Assembly: GCA_905331475.1 (NCBI GenBank)
Contig: CAJNYU010003219.1
Coordinates: 479,746-543,745, forward strand
Reading direction: 5' to 3'
Source of the DNA: Rotaria socialis
Taxonomy: Eukaryota > Rotifera > Eurotatoria > Philodinida > Philodinidae
Length of the DNA stretch: 64,000 nt
Shown here one piece after another: positions 59,216 through 64,000 of this stretch. The notes beneath the pieces were generated by a model. It made no database searches. It was not told the DNA's origin and saw only the letters and a program-made list of their open reading frames with translations. The first letter of the stretch is position 1; each line of letters starts with the position of its first letter. The translations under genes were made by a program, and so were the position numbers.

Positions 59216-61119
59216 TTAACCCATGTACATATTGTTGGCATTGCCAATCGTTGGTACTGCGTATGGCTGACTTATCTCGGGTTGGTTTTGTTGTATTTCT
59301 GTGGCCTGGGTTTGACCATATCTTGATGATGTCTGGAAAGCCTCTTGTTGCGATTCGATCATATTACTCCGGTCTATGTTATGATTGCCATACATATCGT
59401 AGTTCGACGAACGATTCTTCGTGTTTTTTCTGTCTCTGTCTCGCCTCCACCTAAAAAGATAGTTATGGTTATAAGTTCTGTTTAGTATTTTTCTGTTCTC
59501 CGTCATGCATTTTGGAAAAGATTAGGTTGACTTTGAAATAAAATAAGAAAATATGAAACGAGCCTAACAGTCTAATTTATTAATTTTTGGTACTCAAAAA
59601 AGTGTGATTGGTGAACATTGAATCGTTTCACTGATACACAGTTGTCGATTATTAAAACTCTGGGTATTTTTTATCAAAACTGGTGTTGAAGCTTTATGCT
59701 CGTTTATCTCTGTCGTAGTGGTTATTCCTTCAGAAAAATCTAAATCCGACGAAGTCATGCGCAACTATGATGGAGAGGTGTACTATTCATGTTATCGCCA
59801 GAGCATACTTCGTTGTGAATTTGGTAATGTTTTCCGAGAGGATTTCGCCTAAATATTTTTTTCTGTCGATGTGTTACCCGGTAATTTATCAATTGTTCAC
59901 TCTCGGCACAAACGGTTGTTCGCCGGCACCATCGCCCTGGGTCCATCTCTAGTAACACCGTGCGTCAAGTATCCTATGAGAAAAACTCAATTTTCTTATG
60001 GATAAGTTTTCTTTCTTTTTTTCAGAAACAAAGGTAATTTACAACAGAAAATTCAACATGAAAAACCGTTCATAAATCGTTGAGTATGACATGCATTTTA
60101 CTCGTTATATTTATTAGTAACGACAAAAACTACTAGTAAGCAGTCAATCAACCGATACCAATTTAAGACTTAAACATGATTATATTCCATGATCCATGTT
60201 CTGCTTATGGTTTATCGGAGGCGTTATAGAAAAAAATACTAGAGATACTTATAAAATGCTGCTTTCATTAGTATCTCATTCATTGTAAGCTACTAGCCAT
60301 TTTCAGTTTCATAATGACAAAATTGAAATTAAAATACTAACCATAAAAGTTTATACAAACAAGAAGCAACACAGCATGTCACTAGCAATAAAGCCAGTAG
60401 TGACACACCCAAAATAAGTGGCCAGGACATTGATAATCCTACATAAATGAAAAATATTGCATCTTAAATAATTGTTTGAAAACAAAATGAGGAACACGTC
60501 AGTTAACTCGATGATACGCTAAATACTTGAAATCTCATTAACTTAACAGTAGGTTGGCGTTACACTATGCCGAATCTTCTGCTTCAATATTATTTCCATT
60601 TCCTGAGAACTATCAACATCGATCGATGCGCTTATCCTCTGTTCAAACTTGAATTTAAAAAGTTGGATAACATTTGTTAAAAAAACTTTTCGAGCTCAGA
60701 CTAAAATCAATTGATAAGACAAGGTAGTCTAGGAAAATTTGGGTGTATCTCACCTGGTGCCTTTGTCGTTGTTGTTGGAGTTCTAAAATAGAGAACCAGA
60801 GGCTTGATTTCAAATTCTTTTTTCAATGTTAGTTTACTCTATCAATGTATTCATGTAACCAGCATATACGATGAGGTACGCGATTGTATTCTTTTTTTAG
60901 CTGTATGATAGAAATCTACTGTGATTAGAGAATATTATTTTGATGAATTTTTCTTTAGTTGTACTGAAACTTATCATTAGTTTTCATTTATAATCGGAGA
61001 GCAAAATAAAATTTTAGAAGAAACTCATGGTGACATTATCATCAAGACTGATTTTCGTTTGGTTACGTACACATTTGAAATGGTTGATGCGGATGTTGCA
61101 GTCACTATGGATGTTGTGG

Positions 61120-61168
<49 letters not shown>

Positions 61169-62720
61169 AGTTTTTGTCGTTACTAATAAATATAACGAGT
61201 AAAATGCNCTGATGTGGTAGTGTTAGTTGTTGTTGATGTTGAGGTGGTTGTTGCTGATGTGGTAGTGGTAGTTGTTGTTGTTGATATTGAGGTGGTTGTT
61301 GCTGATGTGGTAGTGGTAGTTGTTGTTGATGTTGAGGTGGTTGCCAAACACCGATTGGATGAATTGGATACAATGAATGTGGCACAATATGTATCCGATT
61401 GTAAGTTTTCACTAATTAACAAAATACAATCAGGTATCAAAACCACTGAAAACTAAGCAAAAAAACATTCACCTTGTAAATGCCAGAACACAGAGCTGGT
61501 TCGATCCGATTTGATTAGCATGTGGTGTCCATTTGAAACTGACATAAGACAATGATAAATTTGTTGGTGGAGTTGTGAGATTACTGCGAGACATGCCAGT
61601 AACATCACTTAAAACAACCAAATCTGCAATACGAACCACAGTTGAAGTGCATAAATTGATGATAGATATATTAAAACTGATTGCGTCTGCAACTTCTACT
61701 TCTAGGCAACGATCCAGAGGGGAAATTATTGGTTTAATCAAACAGTTCGGTTCTGGTTGAACATATATCATCATTTGAACTGGTACTGAACTCATAGGTG
61801 TATTACTGGTCGAATCGAGAAAGTCTTCAACCTATAGAGAAGTAAACGTATTATTCGATTATCTGCATAAATATAGAAAAATATCGTCAAAGATTAGATA
61901 TCTTTGATTAACACTATTCATGATCGCTCTATAAATGTAAAAGAGTACGCTGATACTAGTTAGAGTATAACTGACGTTTGAATAAGCATCTCCTTACCTG
62001 GATAGCAACTGCATACAAGACGCGAGCTTTATGACCTGTAAATGTGATTGTGCAATTTGACAGAGTTGTAGTATTAGGTACAGTGTTTGGATAACAAATA
62101 CCACTGCATTCGTCAATAGACGTATTCGTTGACCATCGACAACGTACATCATCGCCTGCATTTACGTCCGAAACAGGAATATTAATTTGTATTGTTCTGT
62201 TCACTACAGCATATTGTGGAGATACAAACTTAGCCACAGGTGGTGTATTAATAAAACCATCGGATCGTTTTCGAAGATCAATGTATGTTAAAATGGACCA
62301 TGATAGACTAGAGGTTGGAGGATCATGTAAACTTGCCCAATTACCTCCTGTGTAGGCTAAATAAAAATGTGCACCACTAGATAGTGTTGTCTTTTTTGAC
62401 GCTTCACTTTTCATCATGTCTAATGAGGAACTAGTCGATGTACAATTAGTGACAATATTAATTGGTGCAGTAGAGTATCCACCATTGGTCGAACAGTCAG
62501 CAACACACATCAGGTAAGTACTACTACTTGAGCGTGGAACTTGACTGGTACATGGTTCACGTGTCAATGTCCATGCATAGGATTGAGTGATGGTAATGCC
62601 AATAGACGTACCATTATCGTATGGATCAATCGGAGCCCATGTGATAGTTCCTCCTTTGAAGTGTACTCCAAAAGCGAAAATGAAAAAATAGAAAAATAAG
62701 AGTATACTCCAACACATCAT
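59216..62720 (-). CDS. Type I membrane protein with Thr-rich stalk, unrecognised
   Basis: Six exons on the minus strand: 61998-62720, 61473-61831, 61071-61411 (contains N at 61208), 60754-60782, 60342-60438 and 59216-59450. Junctions agree in phase except across the N, where the true sequence length is unknown. A signal peptide (MMCWSILLFFYFFIFAFG) opens a Ser/Thr- and Cys-containing ectodomain with HFKGGTITWAPIDPYDNGTS near its start and NTPPVAKFVSPQYAVVNRT later, with several N-glycosylation sequons. Exons 3 and 4 encode a nearly pure Thr/Ser stalk, probably O-glycosylated. Exon 5 encodes one membrane helix (WPLILGVSLLALLLVTCCVA), and exon 6 a basic stop-transfer (WWRRDRDRK) and a Gln/Asn-rich cytoplasmic tail ending NNMYMG. 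No family is recognised; a cell-surface adhesion or receptor role is a guess. Confidence 0.8.
61110..61208. repeat. (TTG)n microsatellite ending at an assembly gap
   Basis: An almost perfect TTG/GTT run of about 50 bp (about 61117-61168) lies just before a single N at 61208, inside the Thr-stalk exon. The repeat probably caused the unresolved join; the stalk length is not reliable. Confidence 0.85.
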
Positions 62721-64000
62721 TCGTTACGATTCACATCAATAACTTAAAATCTAAAAAAGAAGATATCAGCGTTTGAATAGTATATGATTATATTTGAAAC
62801 ATTTTTGAACAAAATATTCTTTCCTAAGTAATTAGTGAAGGGAGCTATTGAAATCAATCAAAAATATAGGCAGACCTCCGGCAGGCTCGTAAGTATAGTG
62901 TGCATTATACGATCGGACTTAAACAAAATTCCTACATCGTCATGAATTATATCGGAATGGATGAAAATGTTTTTTAGATCTGTTGAAATTAATAGAATTG
63001 ACTCCGTTTCGATGTACTATAATTTTCCTAGTACGTCTGAGTGAACTGTCACAGTCGTAGAGCCTTAAAATAGGCATGCATTTATGAAACCGCTTTTATA
63101 GTATAGGATGCTACTGTAACAATTTGTAGTTGGAATCAAAACTGTTGAGTGTTACCGCAAGTTCTTATGAGTTGCATGACGTATCTGTTGTAATTGGAAA
63201 AGGAGCGCCAGACTAGCCTAATCTAACCTCATCATTCTCAGTCTGGCTATCTGGTAAATTCAAGCTAAATTTGGTGATAATGGCTGAATGTAATAGTGAT
63301 ATTTCTGGCAGGAAACTTGAGACTACCATAGCACTAAACGTTGATATATTTTGTCAATGAAAATTGCACGATAAATACAGTTGATTTTTGGAACTATGTA
63401 TTGCTTTATGATTACTCTGTTCGGTTTGATATTTCAAGGTTTACGTTTGCGTACAGACGAATCTCATCAAATTCTTAAAACTCGAATAGTACAAATTACT
63501 TTTGTGCTCATGCTAAATAGAATAGTCGAATGTGAGTATTTCTTGTAATTCCCTTGTATATGCTTTAGGAAATTTTCTTCACTTTGTCGATGAAGCGTCT
63601 TTTCCCTACCTTTACTTGTCTTATTATGATACGAAATATTGTTTATAACAACACAAATTTATTAATTCAAGTTTCTATTGAGTCTTGAATATGCATGATA
63701 GGTTCTGTTTTGATATTTTCTATAAGAATAATTCCTTATTATTCTATTATCTTCACAGAAACAAATTAAATAATCAAACCATATGTCATAGAGTGATAAA
63801 AATACGATTGATCTAAGTATAGTAATAATAAAAAACTCAATCAATTAGATTTAAAATCCAGAGCTCGTTAGTGGCTCAAATACTAAAGTAGATTCGACAT
63901 GGTTTTCTGTTGAGAAACACGGGAAACACGAGAAAAGTTGGGTAGCGTAGGTTGAAAGTACTTTATTTCAAGTAAAGCAAGAAAGATCGTTCGTTTTTGG
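62721..64000. other. Upstream region of the membrane protein and window end
   Basis: No supported gene. Open frames are short and AT-rich. Confidence 0.45.

Noticed and set aside
61014-61412. Gln/Asn/His-rich open frame on the minus strand
   Set aside because: Alternative frame of the Thr-rich stalk exon and of the (TTG)n run; the Thr frame alone is supported by splice phases on both sides.

Overview
The window looks like nuclear DNA of a small invertebrate, most probably a bdelloid rotifer (Rotaria/Adineta type). The reasons are the AT-rich background, multi-exon genes whose introns are mostly 52-66 bp with GTAAGT/GTATGT/GTGAGT donors, TATA plus poly(A) architecture, an ADP-ribosyltransferase-TPR gene with TPR-only relatives, many short non-autonomous DNA transposons, and repeated short runs of the hexamer TGTGGG/ACACCC, which is the telomeric repeat reported for bdelloids. 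The species assignment is inference. Two single-N joins (18611 and 61208) show that this is a scaffold with unresolved joins.

Layout. Positions 1-3100 hold a truncated interspersed repeat, a palindromic TA-flanked MITE and an AT-rich terminal-inverted-repeat element. An ADP-ribosyltransferase-like/TPR gene follows (3135-6075). Positions 6.1-13.2 kb hold an inverted 21-bp minisatellite, a 1.1-kb hAT-type element with a perfect 8-bp target duplication, and a possible decayed gene. Two TPR-only relatives lie at 13.2-14.6 and 17.35-19.1 kb. Next come a GNAT acetyltransferase (minus), SHQ1 (plus), a C1A-papain-fold protein lacking its catalytic Cys and His (plus), a second copy of the first repeat, and a Cys-rich Ly6-like secreted protein (minus). 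Positions 29-40 kb are gene-poor, with telomere-like repeats, a large imperfect palindrome, a RING/TRAF-zinc-finger gene and an 89-bp MITE.

The most notable locus is 40.6-46.0 kb, where two genes start back to back about 770 bp apart. One encodes a complete LIM domain fused to a P-loop GTPase (minus strand, with a MITE in its largest intron). The other encodes ARM/HEAT-like repeats, a TIR domain and a SAM-like C-terminus (plus strand). I recovered both gene models by exon-by-exon splicing with matching phases. The combination suggests a signalling or innate-immunity role, which is inference only.

From 46 kb on there are a reverse-transcriptase relic, more telomere-like motifs, an inverted minisatellite, a complete but divergent EF-1alpha gene (five exons), a small secreted protein, a glycosyltransferase with a His/Asp/Cys-rich tail (minus) and a single-pass membrane protein with a threonine-rich stalk interrupted by a gap (minus). 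I found no convincing tRNA, rRNA or CRISPR. Nothing suggests operons.
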